DNA of 64,000 nucleotides from CAWEQO01 sp963811225. GTDB lineage: Bacteria; Chloroflexota; Anaerolineae; Anaerolineales; Anaerolineaceae. The DNA is taken from assembly GCA_963811225.1 (NCBI GenBank), contig CAWEQO010000002.1:372001-436000 (forward strand), in the 5' to 3' direction. Below are positions 1-7,108 of the stretch, piece by piece. Every line of letters starts with the position of its first letter. Position 1 is the first letter of the stretch. The notes under the pieces were generated by a model. It was given only the letters and a program-made list of their open reading frames with translations. It had not been told where the DNA came from and made no database searches. The position numbers and the translations under genes were made by a program.

Positions 1-27
1 ATTGCGCAGGTGGTAAGTGCGCACAAA

Positions 28-75
28 ACAGCGGGGGCGGAGGATGTTTTTCACCTCCGCCCCCGCTGTGTTTTC
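28..75 (-). terminator. Hairpin terminator downstream of the GH13 gene
   Basis: A perfect 16-bp stem (28-43 with 54-69) closes a 10-base loop. Read on the minus strand, it is followed by TTTTG, as expected for an intrinsic terminator ending the amylase transcript. Read on the plus strand it is also followed by GTTTT, so it may work in both directions. Confidence 0.75.
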
Positions 76-84
76 TACCCCTGG

Positions 85-1437
85 TTACGATCTTAAAATT
101 CTGCCCCAGTTCGCCGGGATATCCATCTTCAGCCTGCCGCCTTGCATCACGAACTCCCCGCCGTTCAGGGCATCCGTCAGGCACGTTCCATCCGCCAGCG
201 GCACAGACAGGTCCAACGCCGCCGGTTCGGGTGACGCGTTCACCGCCACCACCGCCTGCGAGCCCTGGTCCTGCCGCAAAAAGGCGAACTGCTCCATCGC
301 CACGTGCAGCTGGGTGTAATCACCGTGGCGCAGCGCCGGCGTCTCCGCTCGGATGCGGCTCAGCCCGGCAATCGCTGCGGGCAGGCCGGGCTGCGGGCTG
401 GATTGTTCCAGCGCCGCCAGGTCCAGCGCCGGGCGCAGGGCCACGTCGCTATGATCGCTGCGCTCACCGCGCAGGCCCCACTCGCTGCCGTAGTAGATGC
501 TCGGCACGCCGGGCAGGCTGAACAGCAGCACGTGCAGCGGGTACAGGTGCGCCGGGTCGATCAGGTTGCTGGCCACCCGGTTGACGTCGTGGTTGTCGGC
601 GAAGGTGTACAGCGGCAGGCCGGGGTAGATGCCGCCCGCTCCGAACTGGCGATTGAGGGCGTAGGCGATCTCGAAGTAGTTGCGGTCGGCGTGCGCCGAG
701 TAGAGGCTCTTGTAGACCTCATAGTTGGTCACCGAGTCCAGCGTCTCTGGGTTGGCCCAGACGCGGTAATCGCCGTGGATGATCTCGCCCATCAGCCAGA
801 AATCCAACTTCAACGCCCGTCCATGCCGGGCCAGGTCGCGCAGGAAGCCCAAATCGACTGCATCGGCTGCATCCAGGCGCAGACCGTCGATCTCGAACTG
901 TTCCACCCACATCCTGACCGCGTCGAACAGGTGCCTGCGCAGGTCGGGGTGATCCAGATTGAGCTTGACCAGGCTGTCGTGCCCGTTCCAGCCCTCATAG
1001 GTGAAGGCATCCCCGAAGCGGCTGCTGCCCTGGAAACGCAGGTTGGCGAACCAATCCCGGTAAGCCGAGTCCTGCCGGTGCTGCTGCACGTCTCGGAATG
1101 CCCAGAAGTCCCTCCCGACGTGGTTGAAGACCCCATCCAGGATCAGGCGCATCCCCCGGCGATGCAGCTCGCGGCTCAGGGCCGCCAGGGTCTGGTTCGT
1201 TCCGAGACGCCGGTCGACCGCGTAGTAATCGGCGGTATCGTAGCCATGCCGTGAAGATTCGAACAGCGGCCCCAGGTACAGGGCGTTGGCCCCCAATCCC
1301 TGGATGTGATCCAGCCAGCCGTAGATCTTGTCCAGGCGCGGTTCGGCCGGGCTGGAAAAATCGTTCTGCGCCGGAGCGCCGCAAAAACCCAAAGGGTAAA
1401 TGTGATAAAAAATCGAATCGAATGACCAGTGTGTCAT
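85..1437 (-). CDS. GH13 alpha-amylase family glycoside hydrolase, cytoplasmic
   Basis: A 450-residue enzyme of the alpha-amylase clan, expected to hydrolyse or rearrange alpha-1,4 glucans or maltodextrins. The four GH13 signature regions are present in order: DGVFNHVG at 101-108, GLRLDAAD with the predicted nucleophile D189, MGE with the acid/base E218, and ADNHD with D284. A short C-terminal beta domain follows. There is no signal peptide, so it should act in the cytoplasm, as cyclomaltodextrinase or neopullulanase relatives do; the exact substrate cannot be read from sequence. The start is supported by AAGGAG five bases before ATG. An ACCGNNCGGT operator lies just upstream and the TetR regulator gene is the next gene on the same strand, so expression is probably repressed by that regulator. 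Confidence 0.9.
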   Translation of the reverse strand: MTHWSFDSIFYHIYPLGFCGAPAQNDFSSPAEPRLDKIYGWLDHIQGLGANALYLGPLFESSRHGYDTADYYAVDRRLGTNQTLAALSRELHRRGMRLILDGVFNHVGRDFWAFRDVQQHRQDSAYRDWFANLRFQGSSRFGDAFTYEGWNGHDSLVKLNLDHPDLRRHLFDAVRMWVEQFEIDGLRLDAADAVDLGFLRDLARHGRALKLDFWLMGEIIHGDYRVWANPETLDSVTNYEVYKSLYSAHADRNYFEIAYALNRQFGAGGIYPGLPLYTFADNHDVNRVASNLIDPAHLYPLHVLLFSLPGVPSIYYGSEWGLRGERSDHSDVALRPALDLAALEQSSPQPGLPAAIAGLSRIRAETPALRHGDYTQLHVAMEQFAFLRQDQGSQAVVAVNASPEPAALDLSVPLADGTCLTDALNGGEFVMQGGRLKMDIPANWGRILRS

Positions 1438-1453
1438 AAGTTCTCCTTATATA

Positions 1454-1469
1454 CCTACCGTTCGGTATA
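1454..1469. promoter_or_regulatory. Putative TetR operator in the amylase leader
   Basis: The minus strand reads ATACCGAACGGTAGGT, which contains the same ACCG-NN-CGGT core as the perfect palindrome in front of the TetR gene at 2084-2099. It sits a few bases upstream of the amylase ribosome-binding site, where a bound repressor would block transcription. Inference from the shared motif. Confidence 0.65.
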
Positions 1470-1508
1470 CGCTATCTAAAAAAAACAGATCCCGGTTAGG
1501 ACTGTAGA

Positions 1509-2075
1509 TTACGAATAGATGCCATGCTCGAAGCGGTGCACTGCCCGGTAAACCAGTTCCTCATCCAGGCGCACGTGGCCGTTCAATGCCAACGCCACCA
1601 TGGTATTGATCACGCCCAGGAACGCCGCCGCATACTCGCGCTGGCGGCCGCGCATGTTGCCGTGGTCCTCGGCAGCCTGGGCGAACATCTGCTCTAACCT
1701 GCGCTGCTGGCGGTCGTTCAGCTCCGCCACCAGCTTGTGCGCCTCGCTTTGCTGGGGCGCCAGCCACAGCGCCAGCAGCATCCGGTAATAGGTGGGCTGT
1801 TCGCTCGCAAAGCGGAAGTAGACCCGGGCGATGTCATTCAGGCTGCCTGTCAGGTCGTGACGGTACGCGGCCGCCTGCGCCAGCGCCGCGTCGAACGGCG
1901 TGTAGCTGCGCTCCAGCAGCGCCTGCATCAACCCGCTCTTGCTGCCGAAGTAATGGTAGAGGGTTGGCTTGGTCACCCCCGCCGCCTCGACAATTTCCTG
2001 CACGCCCACGGCATCATAGCCACGCGCGGCGAACAGGTCCAGGGCCGAGTTGAGCAGTTTCTCACGGTTATCCAT
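1509..2075 (-). CDS. TetR/AcrR family transcriptional regulator
   Basis: A 188-residue repressor. The N-terminal helix-turn-helix (roughly residues 5-50) contains the typical stretch AARGYDAVGVQEIVEAAGV followed by the TLYHYFGSK recognition helix. The rest is an all-helical ligand-binding and dimerisation domain. A longer reading frame continues to 2237, but the ATG at 2075 starts exactly where TetR proteins normally start and lies just downstream of a near-consensus promoter, so the upstream 54 codons are rejected. A 16-bp perfect palindrome overlaps that promoter, indicating autoregulation. The same core motif precedes the neighbouring amylase gene, the likely target. The inducer is unknown; a maltodextrin or a small hydrophobic compound are both possible. 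Confidence 0.9.
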   Translation of the reverse strand: MDNREKLLNSALDLFAARGYDAVGVQEIVEAAGVTKPTLYHYFGSKSGLMQALLERSYTPFDAALAQAAAYRHDLTGSLNDIARVYFRFASEQPTYYRMLLALWLAPQQSEAHKLVAELNDRQQRRLEQMFAQAAEDHGNMRGRQREYAAAFLGVINTMVALALNGHVRLDEELVYRAVHRFEHGIYS

Positions 2076-2081
2076 GGGTAG

Positions 2082-2110
2082 ATTATACCGATCGGTATAT
2101 AAATTGTCAA
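2082..2110 (-). promoter_or_regulatory. Promoter and operator of the TetR gene, leaderless layout
   Basis: On the minus strand TTGACA (2110-2105), a 17-base spacer and TATAAT (2087-2082) form a consensus sigma-70 promoter. The palindrome TATACCGATCGGTATA (2084-2099) covers part of the spacer and most of the -10 box, so repressor binding would exclude RNA polymerase. Only six bases separate the -10 box from the ATG at 2075, so transcription should start at or next to the start codon, giving a leaderless mRNA with no Shine-Dalgarno sequence. Confidence 0.85.
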
Positions 2111-2122
2111 GGCAGAGACTCA

Positions 2123-2192
2123 AACGGGGTGCATTCCAGTTTTGCAGCGGTTGTTTTCCGGCAGCCGCTGCAAAACTGGAATGCACCCCGTT
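2123..2192. repeat. 28-bp perfect inverted repeat (large hairpin)
   Basis: The arms 2123-2150 and 2165-2192 are perfect reverse complements over 28 bp around a 14-base loop. It lies downstream of the phosphoesterase gene and upstream of the TetR promoter, so it may end the phosphoesterase transcript, but no T-run follows on the minus strand. Its size and perfection are unusual for a simple terminator. Confidence 0.9.
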
Positions 2193-2227
2193 AAACCCTT
2201 GGTCAGGGCTGGGGGTGAGGGTACCCC

Positions 2228-3294
2228 TTACTTCCACGCCTTTGCGATCACGCTCGTCTGTGGATCGTCGGTATGACCCAGCGGCGGCAGGTCCCAGGCA
2301 GACAGTACGGTCTTCAGAAAACCGTAGTGGCTCAAGGGTGTATCATCCTCGAAGCCCAGCTTTGCCAGCGGCGAAACCACGATCGCCGGCACCCGTCCAC
2401 CGGCTTTCGCTGGGCAAACCGCAGCACGAGGAATTGTCGCCGCGTGCCTCATCAAAGGTGATGAAGATCAGGTAACGGTCTCCCAGCGCACCCGATGCCA
2501 GCAGGGTATCCATCATGCCCGCCAGCCAGGTATCCGCAGTGTCGATCGGGCAGTCGTGGGCCGAGTGACACTGGTTGGGGACGATCAGCGCAAAGTTGGG
2601 CAGCTGTTTGGCGGCCAAGTCGAGGCTGAGCTGCTCCAGCGGCGCCACGTTCGCGCTGCACAGGGCGGTGTCGTTACGGATGGGGTCAAAATACACGAAT
2701 GGGTCGTGCTTTTGGGCGTAGCCGCTGTGTTCACCCAGGGCGCACGGCTTGGGCATGTCCTCCTGATAGGTCTTCCAGGTCAATGCAGGCATCGTCGAAG
2801 CGGGTCGCCAGGCTGGGCTGATCGATGAAGCACTGCGTGCAGTCGGAGTGAATGCCAAAGGTGTCCCCACCCACCAGCGCCAGGTAGTTGGGCAGGCTGG
2901 GGTGACTGACGGCGTAATACTGAGTCAGCAGGGTGTATTCTTGCGCCAGCCGGTTGAAGGTCGGCGCGTGTCGATCCCCGGCGTGGATGCTGCCGATCAC
3001 CTCGTCGAAGCTGCGGTTCTCGAACACGATCAGAAGGACGTGGTCGAAGCGCGGCACGCCCGCCGCGCTCGCAGCCGCGGTCGCCGTGACCGTCTCGACC
3101 GGTGTGGACGTTGGCCGCGTGGGCGCCGGCGTGCCGGGAGCTATCGTCGCCGCAGCGGGCAGCGACGGCGGGGGTGTATGGGCTGCGGTGCTCGCCGCCG
3201 CGGCCAGCTCAGGCCCGGGATCGGCCGGCGCTGTGCTGACGCAGCCCACCAGCAGGCAGCCAAACAAAAGGATGGCAAGCAGTTGTCTTTTCAT
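2228..3294 (-). pseudogene. Secreted phosphoesterase (acid phosphatase-like) lipoprotein, two frameshifts
   Basis: Three consecutive minus-strand frames together spell one protein of the PF04185 phosphoesterase family. The N-terminus is a lipoprotein signal (LLVGC lipobox near residue 18) followed by a Pro/Thr/Ala-rich linker. The first catalytic block FDHVLLIVFENRSFDEVIG is intact. The frame changes near 2781-2796, after which TWKTYQEDMP, VPNQCHSAHD and FITFDEARGD follow, and changes again near 2400-2420, after which GGRVPAIVVSPL continues to the stop. All expected family motifs are present, so the breaks are single-base indels rather than large losses. It is either a recent pseudogene or a gene damaged by consensus errors. 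If intact it would be an extracytoplasmic phosphatase or phospholipase C-like enzyme. Confidence 0.8.
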
Positions 3295-3318
3295 ATTCCT
3301 CTCCCCTCTCGCTCTTTA

Positions 3319-3364
3319 ATCGGTGGGTGTTTGCGAGTGGCGACGCTCGCAAACATCCACCGAT
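3319..3364. repeat. Hairpin upstream of the phosphoesterase gene
   Basis: The arms 3319-3337 and 3346-3364 pair over 19 positions with one G-T wobble and an 8-base loop. It sits in the 240-bp space between the phosphoesterase start and the tRNA promoter. No T-run follows in either direction, so it may be regulatory or a palindromic repeat rather than a terminator. Confidence 0.6.
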
Positions 3365-3487
3365 AAATCATCTCTGAAAGGCATTGTACCGGATTTTACC
3401 CGCTTACCGACGCCCAAGGCATCGGTAGGGAGCATGGAACTCGAACCGCTTCATGGACTCAATCCTTTCCGCGTATTAAAATTACAA

Positions 3488-3517
3488 TTGACGATTAGGC
3501 ACCCTTCGTGATAAAAT
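3488..3517 (+). promoter_or_regulatory. Promoter of the tRNA-Gln gene
   Basis: TTGACG (3488-3493) and TAAAAT (3512-3517) are separated by 18 bases and placed about 20 bases before the mature tRNA 5' end, a normal arrangement for a tRNA promoter. Confidence 0.7.
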
Positions 3518-3537
3518 AACATTTAGTAAGTTAGAAC

Positions 3538-3608
3538 TGGGGGCTCGTCCAATGGTAGGACAACAGACTCTGGATCTGTTGATAGAGGTTCGAATCCTTT
3601 GCCCTCAG
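3538..3608 (+). tRNA. tRNA-Gln (anticodon CTG)
   Basis: A full cloverleaf can be folded. The acceptor stem pairs 3538-3544 with 3601-3607 (one G-T pair). The D stem GTCC/GGAC encloses AATGGTA. The anticodon stem ACAGA/TCTGT encloses loop CTCTGGA with anticodon CTG at 3570-3572. The T loop is TTCGAAT. The discriminator base is G, typical of tRNA-Gln, and CCA is not fully encoded (the genome reads CCT). It lies directly upstream of the gene for its own synthetase, glnS. Confidence 0.95.
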
Positions 3609-3618
3609 CCTTCGGATC

Positions 3619-3656
3619 AAAGCACCCTGACAGTGAATGCAGGGTGCTTTGCATTT
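3619..3656 (+). terminator. Terminator or attenuator between tRNA-Gln and glnS
   Basis: A perfect 11-bp stem (3619-3629 with 3640-3650) and 10-base loop are followed by GCATTTTCC. It should end the tRNA transcript, and partial read-through would feed glnS. Confidence 0.75.
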
Positions 3657-3735
3657 TCCAAGCTGCGCGGGCAGCGGCGAACTCCATCCAAGGGAGCGCC
3701 GCCGCAGCGCCGCCTTTTCCATTTGGAGCACGCTA

Positions 3736-5427
3736 ATGACTGAATCTTCTGCTGATACCAGCAATTTTATTCGAGAAGCTGTCGAGGAAGACCTGGAAGA
3801 GGGCCGTTTCAAGTCCGTCCGCACACGCTTCCCACCCGAGCCTAACGGCTACCTGCACATCGGCCATGCCAAGGCCATCTGCATCGATTTCGGCACTGCC
3901 GAGGCCTTTGGCGGCGAGACCAACCTGCGCTTCGATGACACGAACCCGGTCAAAGAAGACACCGAGTACGTGGACGCCATCAAAGAGGACATCCACTGGC
4001 TGGGCTTCGACTGGGGCGACCGAGAGTATTACGCCTCCGATTACTTCGAACAGCTCTATGGATTTGCGGTTGACTTGATCAAAAAGGGCAAGGCCTACGT
4101 CGACGACCTCACCCCGGACGAGATGCGCGAGTATCGCGGCACCCTGACCGAGCCCGGCAAGGAATCCCCTTACCGCAGCCGCTCGGTTGAGGAGAACCTC
4201 GACTTGTTCGAGCGCATGCGCAAGGGCGAGTTTCCTGAAGGCGCACGCACCCTGCGCGCCAAGATCGATATGACCTCCGGCAACATCAACCTGCGCGACC
4301 CGGTCATGTACCGCATCATCCACGCCGAGCATCACCGCACCGGCGACAAGTGGTGCATTTATCCCATGTACGACTTCGCCCACGGTCAATCCGACTCGAT
4401 TGAGGGCGTCACCCACTCGCTGTGCGACCTGGCCTATGAGGATCACCGCCCGCTCTACAACTGGTTCCTGGACGAGCTGGACATCTTCCGCACCCGCCAG
4501 ATCGAGTTCGCCCGCCTCAACCTGAGCTACACCATCCTCTCCAAGCGTTTCCTCAAACAGCTGGTCGAGGGCGGCTACGTGCGCGGCTGGGACGATCCGC
4601 GCATGCCCACCCTGAGCGCCATGCGCCGCCGCGGCTACCCTGCCACGGCCGTGCGCACCTTCATCGATCAGGTGGGCGTCGCCAAGCGTGAGAATCTGGT
4701 GGACATTTCCCTGCTGGAGCACCTGGTGCGCGACCAGCTGAACACTGTGGTCGAGCGCCGCCTGGCCGTGCTCGATCCGGTCAAAGTGATCATAACCAAC
4801 TACCCCGAGGGCCAGGTGGACGAGCTTGAAGCGGTCAACAATCCCGAGGATGAGGCTGCTGGTGTTCGCACGCTGCCCTTCACCCGCGAGATCTACATTG
4901 ACCGCGACGATTTTCGCGCCGAGCCGCCGCCCAAGTACTTCCGCATGACCCCCGGCCGTGAGGTGCGCCTGCGCTACGGCTACATCATCAAGTGTGAGGA
5001 CTATCTCAGCGACCCGGAGACCGGCGAAGTGACCGAAATCCACTGCACGTACGACCCCGCCACCCGCGGCGGCTATGCCCCCGACGGCCGCAAGGTCAAG
5101 GGCACCATCCACTGGGTCTCTGCGGACTATGCCCTCGACGCCGAGGTGCGCATGTACGACCGCTTGTTCACGCTCGAAGACGCCAACAAGCCGGAGGAAG
5201 GCAAGACCTTCCTGGACTACATCAACCCCGAATCGCTGACGGTGCTGGAGAATGCCAGGGTGGAGCCTTCGCTGGCAGACGCCAAACCCGGCGACCGCTT
5301 CCAGTTCGAACGCAAAGGATTCTTCGTCGTCGACCGTGACTCCACCCCCAATCACCTGGTCTTCAACCTTACCGTTCCCCTGCGCGACAGCTGGGCCAAG
5401 ATCGAGAACAAGCAAGCCAAGAAGTAG
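3736..5427 (+). CDS. glnS: Glutaminyl-tRNA synthetase
   Basis: Class I aminoacyl-tRNA synthetase that charges tRNA-Gln with glutamine using ATP. The product of 563 residues is close to the 554 of Escherichia coli GlnRS. The HIGH motif is at residues 41-44 within PPEPNGYLHIGHAKA, and the KMSKS-equivalent ILSKR is at 267-271. The anticodon-binding beta-barrel region fills the C-terminal third. The ATG at 3736 is chosen over the upstream ATG at 3637 because it has GGAG seven bases before it and the protein then starts like other GlnRS proteins. Presence of GlnRS implies direct charging of tRNA-Gln rather than reliance on the GatCAB amidotransferase route. The cognate tRNA gene precedes it. Confidence 0.97.
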   Translation: MTESSADTSNFIREAVEEDLEEGRFKSVRTRFPPEPNGYLHIGHAKAICIDFGTAEAFGGETNLRFDDTNPVKEDTEYVDAIKEDIHWLGFDWGDREYYASDYFEQLYGFAVDLIKKGKAYVDDLTPDEMREYRGTLTEPGKESPYRSRSVEENLDLFERMRKGEFPEGARTLRAKIDMTSGNINLRDPVMYRIIHAEHHRTGDKWCIYPMYDFAHGQSDSIEGVTHSLCDLAYEDHRPLYNWFLDELDIFRTRQIEFARLNLSYTILSKRFLKQLVEGGYVRGWDDPRMPTLSAMRRRGYPATAVRTFIDQVGVAKRENLVDISLLEHLVRDQLNTVVERRLAVLDPVKVIITNYPEGQVDELEAVNNPEDEAAGVRTLPFTREIYIDRDDFRAEPPPKYFRMTPGREVRLRYGYIIKCEDYLSDPETGEVTEIHCTYDPATRGGYAPDGRKVKGTIHWVSADYALDAEVRMYDRLFTLEDANKPEEGKTFLDYINPESLTVLENARVEPSLADAKPGDRFQFERKGFFVVDRDSTPNHLVFNLTVPLRDSWAKIENKQAKK

Positions 5428-5446
5428 TTGAAACGCTAAGGCGCAT

Positions 5447-5520
5447 AGACACCTGGATTATCAAACCCAAAAGAGAAGAAAGCCGATTTCTTCTCTTTTG
5501 GGTTAAAAATCGAGGTGTCT
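5447..5520. repeat. Long hairpin downstream of glnS
   Basis: An 18-bp perfect stem (5464-5481 with 5487-5504) with a 5-base loop is enclosed by a second 8-bp pairing (5447-5454 with 5513-5520). It probably marks the end of the glnS transcript, although no uninterrupted T-run follows on either strand. Confidence 0.75.
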
Positions 5521-5612
5521 GTGCACCTGTGTGGCGCAGCTTTCTTTGCATTCCATTGTGGTCGCATTTTCAAAATGCCGTGTACAATATAGAAAAGGGG
5601 ACACGATCGATC

Positions 5613-5978
5613 ATGGAAATCAACTTCCAGCAAGCGCTCATCCTGCTCGGCGTCACTGCCGCCATTGGCCTCATCCTCAGCCTGCTGCTGCTCTTGTGGG
5701 TCTTCAGCCGGGTTCGCCACATCCAGCTGCCGCCCAACGCCGACTTCTTCGAAGCCCTGCGCTACACCCCGCTCTCGGTCGTCCTGCTGCTCGACGCGCT
5801 CGACTTTGCCCTGGACTTTCTCTCGGCGCCCATCGCCTGGTTCATCCTCGGGCGGCTGGGCCTGGGTGTCTTGCGCGGCGTCGCCGTGATCGAAGATCTG
5901 ATCCCCTTCACGCAGTGGATCCCCACCATGACGATTGCCTGGGTTCTGGCGAGGGTCTTACCGAACGAGCGCCTGTAA
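5613..5978 (+). CDS. Small integral membrane protein, unknown function
   Basis: A 121-residue protein. Residues 8-30 form a strong transmembrane helix (LILLGVTAAIGLILSLLLLL). One or two further hydrophobic stretches are centred near residues 50-75 and 95-115 (ALDFALDFLSAPIAWFILG, WIPTMTIAWVLARVL). No catalytic motif is visible and I do not recognise the family. The ATG at 5613 is preferred to the earlier in-frame start at 5529 because AAAAGGGG lies upstream and the protein then begins with MEINFQQAL. The next gene starts 55 bases downstream on the same strand, so the two may be cotranscribed. Confidence 0.75.
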   Translation: MEINFQQALILLGVTAAIGLILSLLLLLWVFSRVRHIQLPPNADFFEALRYTPLSVVLLLDALDFALDFLSAPIAWFILGRLGLGVLRGVAVIEDLIPFTQWIPTMTIAWVLARVLPNERL

Positions 5979-6033
5979 GCGCGGCGGGAAACGCTTTGCG
6001 CTGCTCCCGCCTCAAATTGCTGGAGGGATTAAG

Positions 6034-6708
6034 ATGGACGTTTATTTAGAAGAAGGCAAGAAACGCACCTTTGCGGGTGCGATCGACTGGCCTGGATGGT
6101 GCCGCAGCGCCCACGACGAGGAAACGGCCTTGCAGGCGCTGTGTTACTACGGCCCGCGCTACGCCCTGGCGATGCAGAACGAGGGCATTCCCTTCCGGGC
6201 GGTGTGCACCGGGGACGATTTCAACGTGGTCGAGCGGCTGGAGGGCAGCGGCGGCACCGATTTTGGCGCGCCCTCGGCCGCCCCGGCAGCCGACGCGCAA
6301 ACCTTGGACGAGCTGGAGCTGGCGCATTACGAAGCGCTGTTGAAGGCGTGCTGGGCCACCCTCGACGATGCCGTCGCCGCCGCAGCCGGGAAAGACCTGC
6401 GCCTGGGACCGCGGGGTGGGGGCCGCAGCCTGGACTCGATTGTCCAGCACATTTACGGCGCACAGCGCAGCTATCTGGGCAGGATTGGTTGGAAGGCCGG
6501 TTCAACCCAGCCGGAGGATGTGCGCGCCTTAATGGAGCAGTCGCGCCAGGAGGCGCTGGAGGCCCTCGAGTTGGCGGTGCACAAGGGCCAGCCCGAAGCC
6601 GGGCCGCGCGGCGGCAAGATCTGGTCGCCGCGTTACTTTATCCGCCGGGCAGCCTGGCACATTCTCGACCACGCCTGGGAGATTGAAGACCGGATGGTGT
6701 TTGTTTGA
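6034..6708 (+). CDS. DinB-like domain protein
   Basis: A 224-residue soluble protein. The C-terminal half (about residues 85-224) looks like a DinB/YfiT-like four-helix bundle, with histidines placed as in metal-binding members: SIVQHIYGAQRSY and, near the end, AAWHILDHAWEIEDR. The N-terminal 60 residues (FAGAIDWPGWCRSA) resemble a small domain often found fused to DinB in Actinobacteria and Chloroflexota. Members are metal-dependent thiol S-transferases or of unknown role, so the substrate is undetermined. The start at 6034 is supported by GGAGG seven bases upstream. Confidence 0.8.
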   Translation: MDVYLEEGKKRTFAGAIDWPGWCRSAHDEETALQALCYYGPRYALAMQNEGIPFRAVCTGDDFNVVERLEGSGGTDFGAPSAAPAADAQTLDELELAHYEALLKACWATLDDAVAAAAGKDLRLGPRGGGRSLDSIVQHIYGAQRSYLGRIGWKAGSTQPEDVRALMEQSRQEALEALELAVHKGQPEAGPRGGKIWSPRYFIRRAAWHILDHAWEIEDRMVFV

Positions 6709-6820
6709 ATTCCTGCGGATTTTCGTTTAAAATAAACGCGAGCATGATTCAAAGTTGGGGGAATCGACCGAAGGGCAGGCGGCATATCCGGCTCTTCGGC
6801 GAATAGATTAAGGAGTTTCG

Positions 6821-6970
6821 ATGGATTCCTCCCCACGTGGGGTCGATGAGGAAATCCCAAAAATTCGATCGTTGATCGGCGACTTGACCCGGCAGCTGGA
6901 AGGGCTGTCACCTGAAGCGCAGGACAGCCTTTCACAGGATCTTCAGGGCCTTCAGGCCGCGCTGAGTTGA
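6821..6970 (+). CDS. 49-codon ORF, probably the true 5' end of the histidine kinase
   Basis: The ATG at 6821 has a strong ribosome-binding site (TTAAGGAG, five bases before ATG). The 49 residues are charged and helical (RSLIGDLTRQLEGLSPEAQ) and end at TGA 6968-6970. The frame after this TGA is the same as that of the kinase and stays open, encoding the missing front of its first PAS domain (FLETLFKFSPGGIAVV). No ATG, GTG or TTG lies in that frame between the TGA and 7109. The simplest reading is one kinase gene from 6821 to 8863 interrupted by an in-frame TGA. A separate small protein is the alternative. Confidence 0.65.
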   Translation: MDSSPRGVDEEIPKIRSLIGDLTRQLEGLSPEAQDSLSQDLQGLQAALS

Positions 6971-7108
6971 TTCCCTCCATCTACTGCTTCGCAAACCGGT
7001 CCTGACATCTTCGAAGTCAACAACAGCGATAACTCGTTCCTGGAAACGCTTTTCAAGTTCAGCCCCGGTGGAATCGCCGTCGTTACCTACCCCGACCTGA
7101 TCTATCGG

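Noticed and set aside
3733..5415. 560-codon open frame opposite glnS
   Set aside because: It is an antisense shadow created by the GC-rich codon bias of glnS; no motifs or ribosome-binding site.
6968..6970. TGA in the kinase as a sign of UGA recoding
   Set aside because: TGA is used as a normal stop by several intact genes here (for example at 6706-6708 and 9576-9578), so a changed genetic code is not supported.
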